Source: JBBTDV01 sp038042605 (GTDB lineage Bacteria; Bdellovibrionota; UBA1018). Taken from it: 31,373 nt of DNA. Where the stretch lies: assembly GCA_964358645.1 (NCBI GenBank), contig CAYHPW010000030.1, forward strand, positions 1-31,373, read 5' to 3'. The notes beneath the pieces were generated by a model. That model did no database searches. It was not told the origin of the DNA and saw only the letters and a program-made list of their open reading frames with translations. This document shows positions 1 to 8,624 of this stretch, piece by piece; position 1 is the first letter of the stretch; each line of letters starts with the position of its first letter. The position numbers and the translations under genes are program-made.

Positions 1-1374
1 GAGAGATCGCAGCCGCCTAAAATCAGATTGCTACATGTAGCATCCATTATGCCGCCGCTGATTCCTGGCAATGGACGTCTGCTCCAAGCAACGTCATTCG
101 CGTTTGAAAGTGTTACAGCATATGTGACATACGCGCTGGCTGGTGAAGATATATACGGTGGTCTAGACATTGTTGACATAAGCAAGAGGGATGAGCCTCG
201 TGTAATTTCAACAACATTTATTGATTCAAGCGAATTTAACGATGCGCAGGTGCGTGGTTCGTATGCATTCCTTGTAGGTGCGACGAAAAAATATGACGGA
301 GGCGGCGTTTTAGCGGTGATGGATGTATCCGACCCTGGTGCACCGGTTATAATGTCAGAAACATTGCTAGGAGGACACCAGGCTACAAGTATCGTGCTTG
401 ACGGGAACATAGCCGTAATAAACGTAGGTGATAACCGAGGAGTCGTGGAAGTTGATATTGCCAACGTGGAAAAGCCAGAAGTCATGCGTGTGTTACCTCT
501 AACTAACTCGCTTTCAGCCATACGGCACGGTGGTCATACGCTCGCGCTTGGAGGGACGTCTGCAACGGAACTTTTTTTGGACAAGATGGACTCATTTTCA
601 TCTGTGCATGTGATTGCTAATGAGCCATCCGCCGCGCCTGGCAGAATGAAGACCTATGGCGAGATCATGTACACAAATCCAGGGAAAACCGGGCTCAGTA
701 TTTTGGATATCGGTAATCTATTTGCCGGCAAAGTAACTTCGTTATTTCATGGCGTACTCCCGGGAACTGGTAACGGGATAGACGTTGGTTCGTCATACGC
801 ATTCCTCGCGCTTGGTGAAGCTGGTGTGTATGTCTATGATGTCAGTAGTGCGGGCAGGCCTGAAAAACTTGGCTACATAGATTATCCGACGGATTGGGGC
901 AGCGCCAATAATCTGCGTGTTCATGCGATCAATGGGCGCTCGACCTTGCTCCTTGGCGACGGTCTGGGAGGGTTCAAAATTATAAATGTGGACGCGGGGC
1001 TTTTTTTAAAAGCATCAAGATGGTGCGTACCCTGGCGCGTGAAAGATGGAAAGCGCAAGCTGCCAGGGAATTATTACTTCGAGGTGCCACAGGAGCTTAA
1101 CGTAACTTTTGGCAATGCTGGCAACGGCATTGCCACGCTTAAGTTTGACGACGTGGTTTGCAGATACCGCGGCGGTGCTAACTGTGCACATCCGTTTTTT
1201 GGCACTAAGGCTTGGAAGGATGGTAAGAAATACAAATTTGAAAGTTGCTCCAATGGCGCTGTTGCCGGTGATGCGGTTTTGGCAAAAACCGACATTACAA
1301 TGCATATTGAGAGTGGTGATTGGTTATACTTCAAGACTGCCACACATGTTAATTTAGAAGTGATGTTTGAATGA
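1..1374 (+). CDS. LVIVD-repeat beta-propeller-like protein, 5' end cut off by the window
   Basis: The frame is open to base 1 with no stop, so the true start very likely lies upstream; the TTG at 28 is only the first in-frame start-like codon. The protein shows repeated blocks of the LVIVD type, such as GGLDIVDISKRDEPRVIST, VLAVMDVSDPGAPVI, VVEVDIANVEKPEVM and GVYVYDVSSAGRPEKLGYI. These are spaced roughly every 45-75 residues and indicate a beta-propeller, usually extracytoplasmic. From about base 1015 a separate C-terminal domain of roughly 115 residues follows, with five cysteines (including CRYRGGANC) that could form disulfides. It ends overlapping the start region of the outer-membrane barrel gene, so the two are probably cotranscribed. 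The family indicates a binding or scaffold role, not a defined reaction. Export and a link to polysaccharide are inferred from the neighbours. Confidence 0.72.
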   Translation, partial: ERSQPPKIRLLHVASIMPPLIPGNGRLLQATSFAFESVTAYVTYALAGEDIYGGLDIVDISKRDEPRVISTTFIDSSEFNDAQVRGSYAFLVGATKKYDGGGVLAVMDVSDPGAPVIMSETLLGGHQATSIVLDGNIAVINVGDNRGVVEVDIANVEKPEVMRVLPLTNSLSAIRHGGHTLALGGTSATELFLDKMDSFSSVHVIANEPSAAPGRMKTYGEIMYTNPGKTGLSILDIGNLFAGKVTSLFHGVLPGTGNGIDVGSSYAFLALGEAGVYVYDVSSAGRPEKLGYIDYPTDWGSANNLRVHAINGRSTLLLGDGLGGFKIINVDAGLFLKASRWCVPWRVKDGKRKLPGNYYFEVPQELNVTFGNAGNGIATLKFDDVVCRYRGGANCAHPFFGTKAWKDGKKYKFESCSNGAVAGDAVLAKTDITMHIESGDWLYFKTATHVNLEVMFE

Positions 1375-1375
1375 G

Positions 1376-2158
1376 ATGAGACAGTGTTACTTTGTTTTTA
1401 TATTGGCTGTTTTGCCTTCCCTCGGCCGCGCTGCTGAGTATTCTGACCGTGCGAGCTTGGGTTATTCTCACCAGTGGATAAGTAGTGCTTCGTCTGGTAA
1501 CCAGCTTTGGTCAGCTTTAAGACATAGGTTTACAGAGGATTGGGAAGCGCTAGGCAAAGTAACTTATCTTGATAGATACGGAAGAGGTGATGGTGAACTT
1601 GGACTTGGCGCCATACGGCTTTTTGATAGCGGCAGCAGCTTTAGGATCGAAACATCTTTCGCACCTGGCGCTGATGTTTTGCCGAGATTCGGGACGGAAG
1701 TAGAGCTTGGCGTTCCGATCATCCGGGGTTTGCTGGGCATGGTGGGTATCAGGTACCTCTCTTATAGCGGTGCCAAGGCCGTGGTTTCATCCGTTGGTGC
1801 CGAGCTGTACCTGCCGAATAGTTTTGCTATCAGCAGCAGGGTGTTCTTTAGTGGAAATGATTTTGAGTCGCCGTCAGGTGATAGATCAAGCTTTAATGCA
1901 TGGGCCGGCGTTTTAAAACTAATGTATTTTTTTTCGGACGACGCGAGGATCTGGGTTTATCACGGCAGCGGTACCGAAGGTTTCTTGCGTACGGTGCCGC
2001 AGGAGACAGCTTCAGTAAAAACCGTTACCAATGGTGGCGGGGCGCAGTTTTTTTTCACGAAACAGTTTGGCGTAGAGTTCAATATGGATTGGCAAGAGAG
2101 AGGGGCTGCGCTTTCAAGGTTCGTCACCTCAACTTATCTGCTGCATTATAGGTGGTGA
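1376..2158 (+). CDS. YaiO-type outer-membrane beta-barrel protein
   Basis: The product is about 260 residues. It has an N-terminal signal peptide (FVFILAVLPSLGRA, cleavage near RAA-EYSD) followed by alternating hydrophobic and polar strands rich in aromatic and glycine residues. It ends in an aromatic residue (LLHYRW), typical of BAM-assembled barrels. The opening YSDRASLGYSHQW and the strand pattern resemble the YaiO family, often found with synthase-dependent polysaccharide genes. I chose the ATG at 1376, which puts two residues before the hydrophobic core begins to build; a TTG at 1367 overlaps the preceding gene and has a weak AGAAG about 7 bases upstream. It overlaps or abuts the LVIVD gene, implying translational coupling, and converges on the glycosyltransferase 8 bases away. 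Export of a polymer is an inference from context. Confidence 0.72.
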   Translation: MRQCYFVFILAVLPSLGRAAEYSDRASLGYSHQWISSASSGNQLWSALRHRFTEDWEALGKVTYLDRYGRGDGELGLGAIRLFDSGSSFRIETSFAPGADVLPRFGTEVELGVPIIRGLLGMVGIRYLSYSGAKAVVSSVGAELYLPNSFAISSRVFFSGNDFESPSGDRSSFNAWAGVLKLMYFFSDDARIWVYHGSGTEGFLRTVPQETASVKTVTNGGGAQFFFTKQFGVEFNMDWQERGAALSRFVTSTYLLHYRW

Positions 2159-2166
2159 TTCTGTAA

Positions 2167-3633
2167 CTATGTGCCGAAGCTGATCCGTGGTATTTGGCGC
2201 CAGGACTTGGTTCTTCTTACACCTACCACTAGCGACATGACCCTCCAGAGAGAGAGGAGCTGTCTGAACCCGAAGTTCTCAAGAATGCCGAGGATGCTCA
2301 TTATCCAGAAATTACGCTTTAATTTATTATGGGAATAATACTGCTCCTCCAGCCATACGGAGCCGATGGTGATGAGCGCGCTGTATCCGAAGCCGACTAT
2401 GAAGAACGTAAGGACGATTTCGTGGTTAAGCGCCCCACATAAATGCGCTGTTAGAATGGCAAGATAAGTGAGTATTTCAACGGCTGGTCCGAAGATGCCG
2501 ACAAAAAGGTGATATGGGAATGCTAAGCACCCGAGCGTTCCGTATTTTGGGTTAAACAGGATACCAAGGTTATCAAAGAGTGTTTCTATAAGGCCTCGTT
2601 GCCATCTGCGGCGTTGTTCGTAGAGCGAGGAGATGTCTTCTGGTACCTGTGTCCAGCAGACAGGATCAGGGATGAATTCTATATGGTAGGGTAGTTTTTT
2701 TTCACGATAAAGCCTGTGCAGTTTTACAATTAGATCCAAGTCTTCTGATATTGAGTCTTCGGAATAACCACCTGCCTCTATGATCGCCTGTTTGCTGAAT
2801 AGCCCGAACGCGCCTGAAATGATGATTGTGGCGTTGAAGCTGTTCCAGCCCACGCGCCCACAGAAGAAAACCCTGACATACTCTACCACTTGGAAAAGTG
2901 CCCAGAAATTAGATGGAAGTGTGCTCTTTTCGACCTTCTGTGATTTTAACTGGCAGCCGTTTATTACTCTTACTGTTCCACCGGTAGCAATTGTTTCACC
3001 GGGCCTATCAATGAATGGGATGATGGTTTTACTAAGGCAGTCTGGCTCGGGGATAGTATCTGCGTCAACGGAGCATATTATGTCATGTCTTGCCACTCCT
3101 ATTCCTACGTTTAGGCTATCGGCCTTGCCTGTATTTGTTTTGTCTATGACTATAAGACGTGGGTCTATCTTTGACCTATAACTCTTCCTGATGGGGCTGT
3201 TTGAAAGCGGTTTATATCCTTCAATTTTTGCTTCCTCGAGTTGGAAATGTTCTTTTAAAACAGTCATGCTGTGATCGTGTGAGCCGTCATTCACCACGAT
3301 GACTTCATACTTCGGGTAGGAAAGTGAAAGAAACGATTTTACTGAGTCTGTTATCACCGCTTCCTCGTTATATGCTGGTATTATGATCGATATAGGCGGT
3401 GACTCAGCGGATTTTGATATTCTTAAAATTCGTTCCTGCAGCGACAGTGATGATCTCTTCCTTTTCTTTACGGACATCCAGGCGATAAAAAGCAGTACAG
3501 TGTATAGCGCAGTGGCCAACAGGAAAAAGACGCAGGCAAAATTCAAAAAAGCCTGTGCGCCTTGACCGAGGGAGGCGTAGAAAGGAGGTGCTAGCATACC
3601 ATAAAGCGTTACCCCGGCACTACGCTCTGTCAA
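2167..3633 (-). CDS. Membrane family-2 glycosyltransferase, PgaC/BcsA-like polysaccharide synthase
   Basis: This is a processive GT2 enzyme of the inner membrane. From the TTG start (488 residues) it has a hydrophobic segment at about 29-52, then the GT-A fold. Visible motifs are SIIIPAYNEEAV (82-93), VVNDGS (113-118), the NTGKADSLN loop (167-175), DADT (190-193), the acidic SEDLD (296-300) and QRRRW (340-344), followed by three or four membrane helices. The QxxRW-type motif and flanking helices mark polymer synthases such as poly-GlcNAc or cellulose synthases; the polymer cannot be read from sequence. No PilZ domain is fused. An internal ATG (first base 3597, MLAPPFY) is an equally good start, since neither has a clear ribosome-binding site. 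It converges with the YaiO gene and diverges from the NmrA-like gene. Confidence 0.9.
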   Translation of the reverse strand: MTERSAGVTLYGMLAPPFYASLGQGAQAFLNFACVFFLLATALYTVLLFIAWMSVKKRKRSSLSLQERILRISKSAESPPISIIIPAYNEEAVITDSVKSFLSLSYPKYEVIVVNDGSHDHSMTVLKEHFQLEEAKIEGYKPLSNSPIRKSYRSKIDPRLIVIDKTNTGKADSLNVGIGVARHDIICSVDADTIPEPDCLSKTIIPFIDRPGETIATGGTVRVINGCQLKSQKVEKSTLPSNFWALFQVVEYVRVFFCGRVGWNSFNATIIISGAFGLFSKQAIIEAGGYSEDSISEDLDLIVKLHRLYREKKLPYHIEFIPDPVCWTQVPEDISSLYEQRRRWQRGLIETLFDNLGILFNPKYGTLGCLAFPYHLFVGIFGPAVEILTYLAILTAHLCGALNHEIVLTFFIVGFGYSALITIGSVWLEEQYYSHNKLKRNFWIMSILGILENFGFRQLLSLWRVMSLVVGVRRTKSWRQIPRISFGT

Positions 3634-3686
3634 ATGAAATCAGATAATTTTTATGCCAGATGGAACACTGACTGCATAGATAGTTT

Positions 3687-3693
3687 AGGAGGT
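3687..3693 (+). promoter_or_regulatory. Ribosome-binding site deciding the start of the NmrA-like gene
   Basis: A perfect AGGAGGT lies 7 bases before the ATG at 3701 but only 1 base before the upstream ATG at 3695. Spacing therefore favours 3701 as the start. Confidence 0.75.
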
Positions 3694-3700
3694 AATGAAA

Positions 3701-4582
3701 ATGCCTAAATCACGTTTGGTCATGGTTAGTGGTGCTACTGGTAATCAAGGCGGAGCCGTCTCAAGACAGCTGTTGCAGCATGGGCACAGAGTGCGCGTGT
3801 TGACACGCAGACCTGATTCAGCCGAGGCCTTGGAGTTTAAACGGTTGGGGGCCGAGATTTTTCAGGGTGATTTCGAGGACCGTGATTCGTTGGAACGCGC
3901 CATGCGTGGAGTGAATACGGTTTTTGCGGTTGGCACTCCAGCAGAAAGAGGCGTGGAATGGGAGGTGCGGCACGGGCAGAATATGGCTGATGCTGCTAAG
4001 GCTGAAGGTGTTTTACACTATGTCTATTCATCGGTGGTCTGCGCCAATCGAGATACTGGCATTCCACATTTTGACAGCAAAGCCAAGGTTGAAAACCATA
4101 TCCGCAACATCGGCATTCCGTTTACGATTATCAGCCCGGTGTATTTCATGGAAAATTTATTTAGTCCGAGTGTATGGTCTGATTTGCTGCAGGGCAGGCT
4201 CTCTATGCCACTCCCCGGTGGAACTGTTTTGCAACAGATATGTCTAGAGGATATTGCGAACTTTGTATTATTGGTCATTGAGAACAGGGATCAGTTTGTG
4301 TCACGAAGGTTTGATATAGCAGGAGATGAGTTGAATGGCTTTCGTGCAGCAGAAATTCTTTCTGAGATAGCTGGACGTAATTTCGCGTATAACGAGATCC
4401 CGCTTGACGTAGTTCGTGATGGCAATCCTGCCATGGCTACAATGTTTGATTGGTTGAACCATGTCGGAACTGATGTGAATATAGAACTTCTTAGGCGCCA
4501 GTTCCCGGAAGTGGGCTGGCATAGCTTTGAGAGTTGGGCTAGAGGACGTGATTGGAGCATTTTGGTTCAGCAGGCTGCATAA
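3701..4582 (+). CDS. NmrA/HSCARG-like NAD(P)-binding protein (atypical SDR)
   Basis: The product is 293 residues with an N-terminal Rossmann fold. The dinucleotide-binding loop GATGNQGG sits at residues 11-18, and RRPDS follows the second strand, suggesting NADP(H) preference. Downstream features fit the NmrA family: the GDFEDRDSLERAMRGVNTVF segment, YSSVV, and FTIISPVYFMENL. Family members are redox sensors or quinone and ketone reductases; the substrate is not predictable here. The catalytic YxxxK of classical SDRs is not evident, as usual for NmrA proteins. It is transcribed alone or with the HIT gene 44 bases downstream, and it interrupts the polysaccharide-type genes on either side, so a shared function is not implied. 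Confidence 0.88.
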   Translation: MPKSRLVMVSGATGNQGGAVSRQLLQHGHRVRVLTRRPDSAEALEFKRLGAEIFQGDFEDRDSLERAMRGVNTVFAVGTPAERGVEWEVRHGQNMADAAKAEGVLHYVYSSVVCANRDTGIPHFDSKAKVENHIRNIGIPFTIISPVYFMENLFSPSVWSDLLQGRLSMPLPGGTVLQQICLEDIANFVLLVIENRDQFVSRRFDIAGDELNGFRAAEILSEIAGRNFAYNEIPLDVVRDGNPAMATMFDWLNHVGTDVNIELLRRQFPEVGWHSFESWARGRDWSILVQQAA

Positions 4583-4626
4583 AATGTCTTCTGTGAAAAA
4601 AAGTAAAAACACGGTAATGGGTTAGC

Positions 4627-5037
4627 ATGGCTGATACCATTTTTAAGAAAATCATTGATGGGAAGATCCCTTGTCACAAAGTTTATGAGGATGAAAAAGT
4701 GCTGGCCTTTCTCGATATAAATCCTCTTAGTCATGGGCACACGTTGGTGATACCAAAAGAACAGGCAGAAACTCTGGACATGCTTTCTAAGGAATCCGCT
4801 GCAGCCATTGGACAAGTTTTACCGCAGCTTTGTGCGGCTGTTATGAAAGTCACCGGTGCAAAGGCTTATAATGTTCTTCAAAACAACGGAATCGGGGCGC
4901 ATCAGGCAGTGCCGCATGTACATTTCCATATTATTCCAAAGATCGGTGGGGATGGGCTTGGAATCGTTTGGCCCACCAAGTCATTAGACGCTGAAAATGG
5001 TAAAATTCTTGCCGACAAGATAAAGGCTAATCTATAA
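4627..5037 (+). CDS. HIT family nucleotide-binding hydrolase (HinT-like)
   Basis: The product is 136 residues, the usual size for a HinT/HIT protein. The start MADTIFKKIIDGKIPCHKVY is typical of the family. LAFLDINPLSHGHTLVIPK fits the central strands, and the histidine triad HVHFHIIP (97-104) supplies the nucleophilic and supporting histidines. HinT-like proteins hydrolyse purine nucleoside phosphoramidates and adenylates in the cytoplasm. The catalytic histidines are present, so the protein should be active; the natural substrate is unknown. The ribosome-binding site is weak. Confidence 0.93.
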   Translation: MADTIFKKIIDGKIPCHKVYEDEKVLAFLDINPLSHGHTLVIPKEQAETLDMLSKESAAAIGQVLPQLCAAVMKVTGAKAYNVLQNNGIGAHQAVPHVHFHIIPKIGGDGLGIVWPTKSLDAENGKILADKIKANL

Positions 5038-5081
5038 AAAGTCCTTTATATACAAGCTATTATATTACTTAACGTATTGCG

Positions 5082-5110
5082 TTGACGTAGCGCATAAAAC
5101 TAGTTAAACT
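5082..5110 (+). promoter_or_regulatory. Sigma70-type promoter for the secreted barrel-like protein gene
   Basis: TTGACG (5082-5087) and TAAACT (5105-5110) are separated by exactly 17 bases. A start of transcription near 5117 would leave a leader of about 16 bases before the ATG at 5133, which itself has no obvious ribosome-binding site. Confidence 0.55.
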
Positions 5111-5132
5111 TATTTAAAATACGTTAACATTT

Positions 5133-6359
5133 ATGTTTAAAGTTAATAATGTATTTAGAAAGATTGACGCACAGACTCCTGCGAAAAGCTGGTCTTATCT
5201 AGCCCTGCGTCGTTGCTTAAAAACTGTTTGTAATGCTGTGATTTTTACCATCCTAGGTACTTGTTTGTCATATGCGAACGACATTGATTATTTTTTAAAA
5301 CAATTCTCTAGGCAGGAGGTCCCTGGAGTTCGTAAACCTGCTGCTTTTGTGAGGAGCTATGAAGGGTGGGAGCGGTTCTTTACTTATGATCAGGCTCTGG
5401 CCGCAATAGTGTTTACGCATGCTGGTGACAAGAACGCCGCGCTCAAAGTGCTTAATGCATTAGCAAACGTACAGGAGCAGGACGGCTCTTGGAATTTTAG
5501 TTATCCAAAGGAAGATAAAAGGTCTATTTCCGGCGCGATAGCGTGGGTATTGATTGCTATGAACACATATCGCGACCGCTTTGGCGGCATTGAATTTGAC
5601 TCATACACAGAAAGAGCTCTTTCTTATCTTGAACGACAACGTGTGGAAGTAAATATTGATGGTGAAAAATTCCATCCTATCCGCTTTTCATCAGCGGATA
5701 TCCCGTTAACCCCATGGGACGAAAGACTTGTAGTGGCGTTTGAGCACAACATTGACGCGTATTCGGCATTTAAGAATGCATCAGGTTATCAGCAGTCACG
5801 TTACGGACGCATAGCTGATGACATGAATGCGTTTACGCAATCTTTGTGGAACAAAGATCATTTTTATCCAGGCTATGATCTTCGCACGCGTATGCCGAAT
5901 AAAGAGGAGCTTTATCTTGATACGCAAAGTTGGGGTGTCCTTTCGCTTGGCAGGCATGGACTAAATGGTGAGAATTTTGCTAAAGGACTTGCACGCAACT
6001 GTAAGAATTTTTTTGTTTCCGTTAATTATCAAAATGGCGATTACAAGGGGCTGCTATTTGGTTTTATGGATTTTCGGCCGGTGAACTATGACAAGCCAGA
6101 GCGCTTTGTGTGGTCAGAGGGCTCGTTAGGGATGATCCTCGCTATACGTGAAGTTGAAAAAGAAAGCGGGATCACATGGACTTGTAATGGCAGGACCGCC
6201 GCTGAGCTTCTGCAGTCCATCAGGCACATGATTACTAAATCAGGGGGAGTGGCTTACGCGAGCCCAAATAACAGAAAAGACTTCAGTACGTCTGCAAGTA
6301 TCGCCGGTACGGCTTGGTATTATTTCGTCACACATGAGATCAACCCATTTGACAATTAA
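5133..6359 (+). CDS. Secreted protein, possibly an (alpha/alpha)-barrel glycosidase-like fold
   Basis: I do not recognise a characterised family with certainty. The 408-residue product has a long basic n-region and a hydrophobic stretch at about 31-47, with likely signal cleavage after SYA (about residue 48). The mature part has repeating helical pairs. Motifs such as YDQALAAIVF, VQEQDGSWNFSY, DTQSWGVLSLG, FVWSEGSLGMILAI and SIAGTAWYYFV alternate aromatic-rich loops with helices. That pattern is seen in six-hairpin glycosidases and in terpene-cyclase-like toroids. Acidic residues in D(T)Q and SEG would be candidate catalytic positions. It lies between polysaccharide-type glycosyltransferases, so a lyase or hydrolase acting on an exported polymer is plausible but inferred. 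It has its own promoter and converges with the GT22 gene, the two reading frames overlapping by 20 bases. Confidence 0.6.
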   Translation: MFKVNNVFRKIDAQTPAKSWSYLALRRCLKTVCNAVIFTILGTCLSYANDIDYFLKQFSRQEVPGVRKPAAFVRSYEGWERFFTYDQALAAIVFTHAGDKNAALKVLNALANVQEQDGSWNFSYPKEDKRSISGAIAWVLIAMNTYRDRFGGIEFDSYTERALSYLERQRVEVNIDGEKFHPIRFSSADIPLTPWDERLVVAFEHNIDAYSAFKNASGYQQSRYGRIADDMNAFTQSLWNKDHFYPGYDLRTRMPNKEELYLDTQSWGVLSLGRHGLNGENFAKGLARNCKNFFVSVNYQNGDYKGLLFGFMDFRPVNYDKPERFVWSEGSLGMILAIREVEKESGITWTCNGRTAAELLQSIRHMITKSGGVAYASPNNRKDFSTSASIAGTAWYYFVTHEINPFDN

Positions 6360-7788
6360 AAAGCGACCAGTTTGTTACTCGGTCGAGGATCCCTTTAAAT
6401 ATATTATGTTCAACTAATGTCGGTAGGCTCTGGAAAACCAAGCTGCATTTTATTTTTTCAGCGGCAATATCATCTAACAATACAGGTGGAAGTGTCGACC
6501 TTGTGTGGAAGAACAAAACACCGCCAGGGTCAAGCATGCTGTAATCCGTGATGGAGTGAAGTTCTAGATTTTTTGGTCTATAAAAATTAAGCCGTATTCC
6601 ACCAACATTAAACGGATTGTCGGTCATGTAATATATCTCGTTAATCCCCGGGGTTGAGTTGATGTATGAGTAAAATCTAATAGGCATCCATGCCGGTACA
6701 AGCGATGTTACTAGCAGGGCCGCGATGTTCGTGGCGACCAAGGCCATAGTCAGCCAACGGAGTAATTTTAGTTTTTCGCATAGTTTCCCAAACCACGGAT
6801 ACAAAGCCATCACCAACAGTGCTGGTCCGGCATGGATTATTGGGAAGAGAAAGCGCAGTTCCTTATGGCCTATTATCATGTGGATTAAAAACAAAGGCAG
6901 CGTACTCCAAGTCAGGACGTGGCGAGGATGGCGAATCCACGCGATTACAAAGCTGACCAGAAGTAGAAAGCCAAGTGGTGGCCATGTTTCAGTAAAAGCA
7001 CGACGAAAGTAATCATACCATGGCGATGTATCAACGTCGGAAACATGGTTTTCAATGATGTTGTATTGTAGGTAGTTCCATGGAGCGAAAGTCCAGTGCC
7101 CGTAACCCCATCTATCAACAAATATTCCAAGCACAACGGCACTGCAAACACCTAAAGAAATTATGTAAAGGTCTTTTGTCGATGTACCCTGGGAACGCTT
7201 GAAAAAAAACATCCATAAGTAAAACCCAGCCACCATTATTCCAACCTGATAGCGAAACTCAAAAGCTAGCCCCAAGAGGAACCCAGCAAAAAAAACAACG
7301 CTTTTGGGGAGAATGCCACGCCTGAAAAGCACTAATAGGCTGACTCCGATGAAGAACATGGAGCCGGCCAAATTTTCCGATGAATGCCTCGCGTGAAACG
7401 CCGGGAGATACCATATCAAAGCAAACACTATTGCGATGGCTTCTGTTTTGAACCATTTGCGGCCACACATTACAAGGCCAGCAACACTTAACCATCCGAT
7501 GAATGCAGAAAAAATTCGGAACCATAGAGCAAGAGTCAATGTATTGGTGACGCCAGCAGTTTTAAGCAGTGATGAAATGAAACCGTACACTGCTGGTTGC
7601 ATCCATGGGCGCATTGAACGATGAAATTCTATCGGCAGATCGCTTGCCGGGCTGTTGCCAAGGTGATAGTTCATGAATTCAAGAATCTGGAAATGCTCGT
7701 CAGCGTGGTAGAATCCAGCGCTGTAGATCGCGGCGATGGAGTGTAACGCCAGGCTGACTAAAAGCCATGTAGTGAGTGTCTTAAGCAT
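6340..7788 (-). CDS. GT22-type (Alg9/PIG-B-like) integral-membrane mannosyltransferase homologue
   Basis: This is a polytopic membrane protein of 482 residues. The first luminal/periplasmic loop carries HADEHFQILE (28-37), matching the H-x-D-E-x-F-Q signature of GT22 dolichol- or GPI-linked mannosyltransferases. WMQPAVYGFI, DRWGYGHWTFAPWNYLQYNI and the late HKELRFLFP (308-316) are further family hallmarks. Such GT-C enzymes use a lipid-linked sugar donor and act on the outer face of the inner membrane. The soluble C-terminal tail (after about residue 370) may be periplasmic. Acceptor and sugar are unknown; glycolipid or polysaccharide mannosylation is an inference. It is divergent from the PilZ-like gene across 62 bases. 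Confidence 0.82.
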   Translation of the reverse strand: MLKTLTTWLLVSLALHSIAAIYSAGFYHADEHFQILEFMNYHLGNSPASDLPIEFHRSMRPWMQPAVYGFISSLLKTAGVTNTLTLALWFRIFSAFIGWLSVAGLVMCGRKWFKTEAIAIVFALIWYLPAFHARHSSENLAGSMFFIGVSLLVLFRRGILPKSVVFFAGFLLGLAFEFRYQVGIMVAGFYLWMFFFKRSQGTSTKDLYIISLGVCSAVVLGIFVDRWGYGHWTFAPWNYLQYNIIENHVSDVDTSPWYDYFRRAFTETWPPLGFLLLVSFVIAWIRHPRHVLTWSTLPLFLIHMIIGHKELRFLFPIIHAGPALLVMALYPWFGKLCEKLKLLRWLTMALVATNIAALLVTSLVPAWMPIRFYSYINSTPGINEIYYMTDNPFNVGGIRLNFYRPKNLELHSITDYSMLDPGGVLFFHTRSTLPPVLLDDIAAEKIKCSLVFQSLPTLVEHNIFKGILDRVTNWSLFNCQMG

Positions 7789-7850
7789 TACTAAGGTCTT
7801 ATCAGATAAAAATAACAGGACAATGATTTAAAAAGTAAAAAACTTGCGTG

Positions 7851-8624
7851 ATGTTCAGCGGGTCTGTAAACTTTTATGTGATGAAGCTCAGCAAATTACT
7901 GAAACTAATACCTATTGAAAAAGTCCAGACAAGGTTACGCCAGAACGTGCAAAATACCAAGACTGCGAGAGGTGCTAGAATCAGTATTTCGCAGCTTCAT
8001 AATTTGCATTTTACACCTGATGACAAGGGACTCGGTGATTTGCTTAGTGTTTCCAATCTTTCAGTAAGTGGTGTCGCGCTTACTAAGGAGTATTTAAAGC
8101 GAGTCCCCGCCGCTGGTGCAGAGATCAGTGGCGAGTTGCTTATTGGTGAAGATGTAAACAAGGCTGTTTTGCGTGTTGTGCACAGTGCGGGCGGCATTGT
8201 GGGTTGTATGTTTATTGAGCCAACCCCGTCTTTGGTAACTAGTATCCAGCTGTATTTATATTTAGAATTAGACGCTGTTGAAGTTAAGAAAGTTCCGGAT
8301 GATATATTGAAGCCTGTTGCTGAAGGGAATCCCCATTGGTATTGCGGCGGCAATAACTGTGAGTTGTATTTTGTAGAAAATGAAGGTGAGCTGCTTTGGT
8401 TCAATATTTCTTTTCTTGGAAATTATATCGAAGGCGGTAATGACATGCCTGTACGGTTTGGTTATGAGGTTCTAGATGATAATGCCAAGGCCGGGAGGAT
8501 ACGCTGGGATAACACACTGGCCGAGAGTCTGAGTGACTTGGCGGTAAGATTTCTTAATTCAATAAAAGATCTTGAGTCTGACTATAAAACATTGGTTAAG
8601 GAAAAATTAAAGACGGGTGGCTAA
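7851..8624 (+). CDS. PilZ-like domain protein
   Basis: The product is about 258 residues, soluble, with no signal peptide. The segment SNLSVSGVAL (68-77) fits the second c-di-GMP-binding motif of PilZ domains, (D/N)xSxxG, with N69, S71 and G74. It is followed by beta strands (AEISGELLIGE, KAVLRVVHSAGGIVGCMFIE) of the expected barrel. The first motif, RxxxR, is not clear; only an RGAR lies upstream, so c-di-GMP binding may be weak or lost. The remainder (about residue 125 onward) is unassigned and contains NPHWYCGGNNCELYF, with a cysteine pair spaced like a metal or disulfide site. Starts at ATG 7851 or ATG 7881 are both possible, since neither has a good ribosome-binding site. It overlaps the next convergent gene by 4 bases. 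Confidence 0.6.
   Translation: MFSGSVNFYVMKLSKLLKLIPIEKVQTRLRQNVQNTKTARGARISISQLHNLHFTPDDKGLGDLLSVSNLSVSGVALTKEYLKRVPAAGAEISGELLIGEDVNKAVLRVVHSAGGIVGCMFIEPTPSLVTSIQLYLYLELDAVEVKKVPDDILKPVAEGNPHWYCGGNNCELYFVENEGELLWFNISFLGNYIEGGNDMPVRFGYEVLDDNAKAGRIRWDNTLAESLSDLAVRFLNSIKDLESDYKTLVKEKLKTGG

Noticed and set aside
2780..3181. 133-codon plus-strand frame opposite the GT2 gene
   Set aside because: It overlaps the catalytic motifs of the GT2 gene, has no start signal and resembles no protein.
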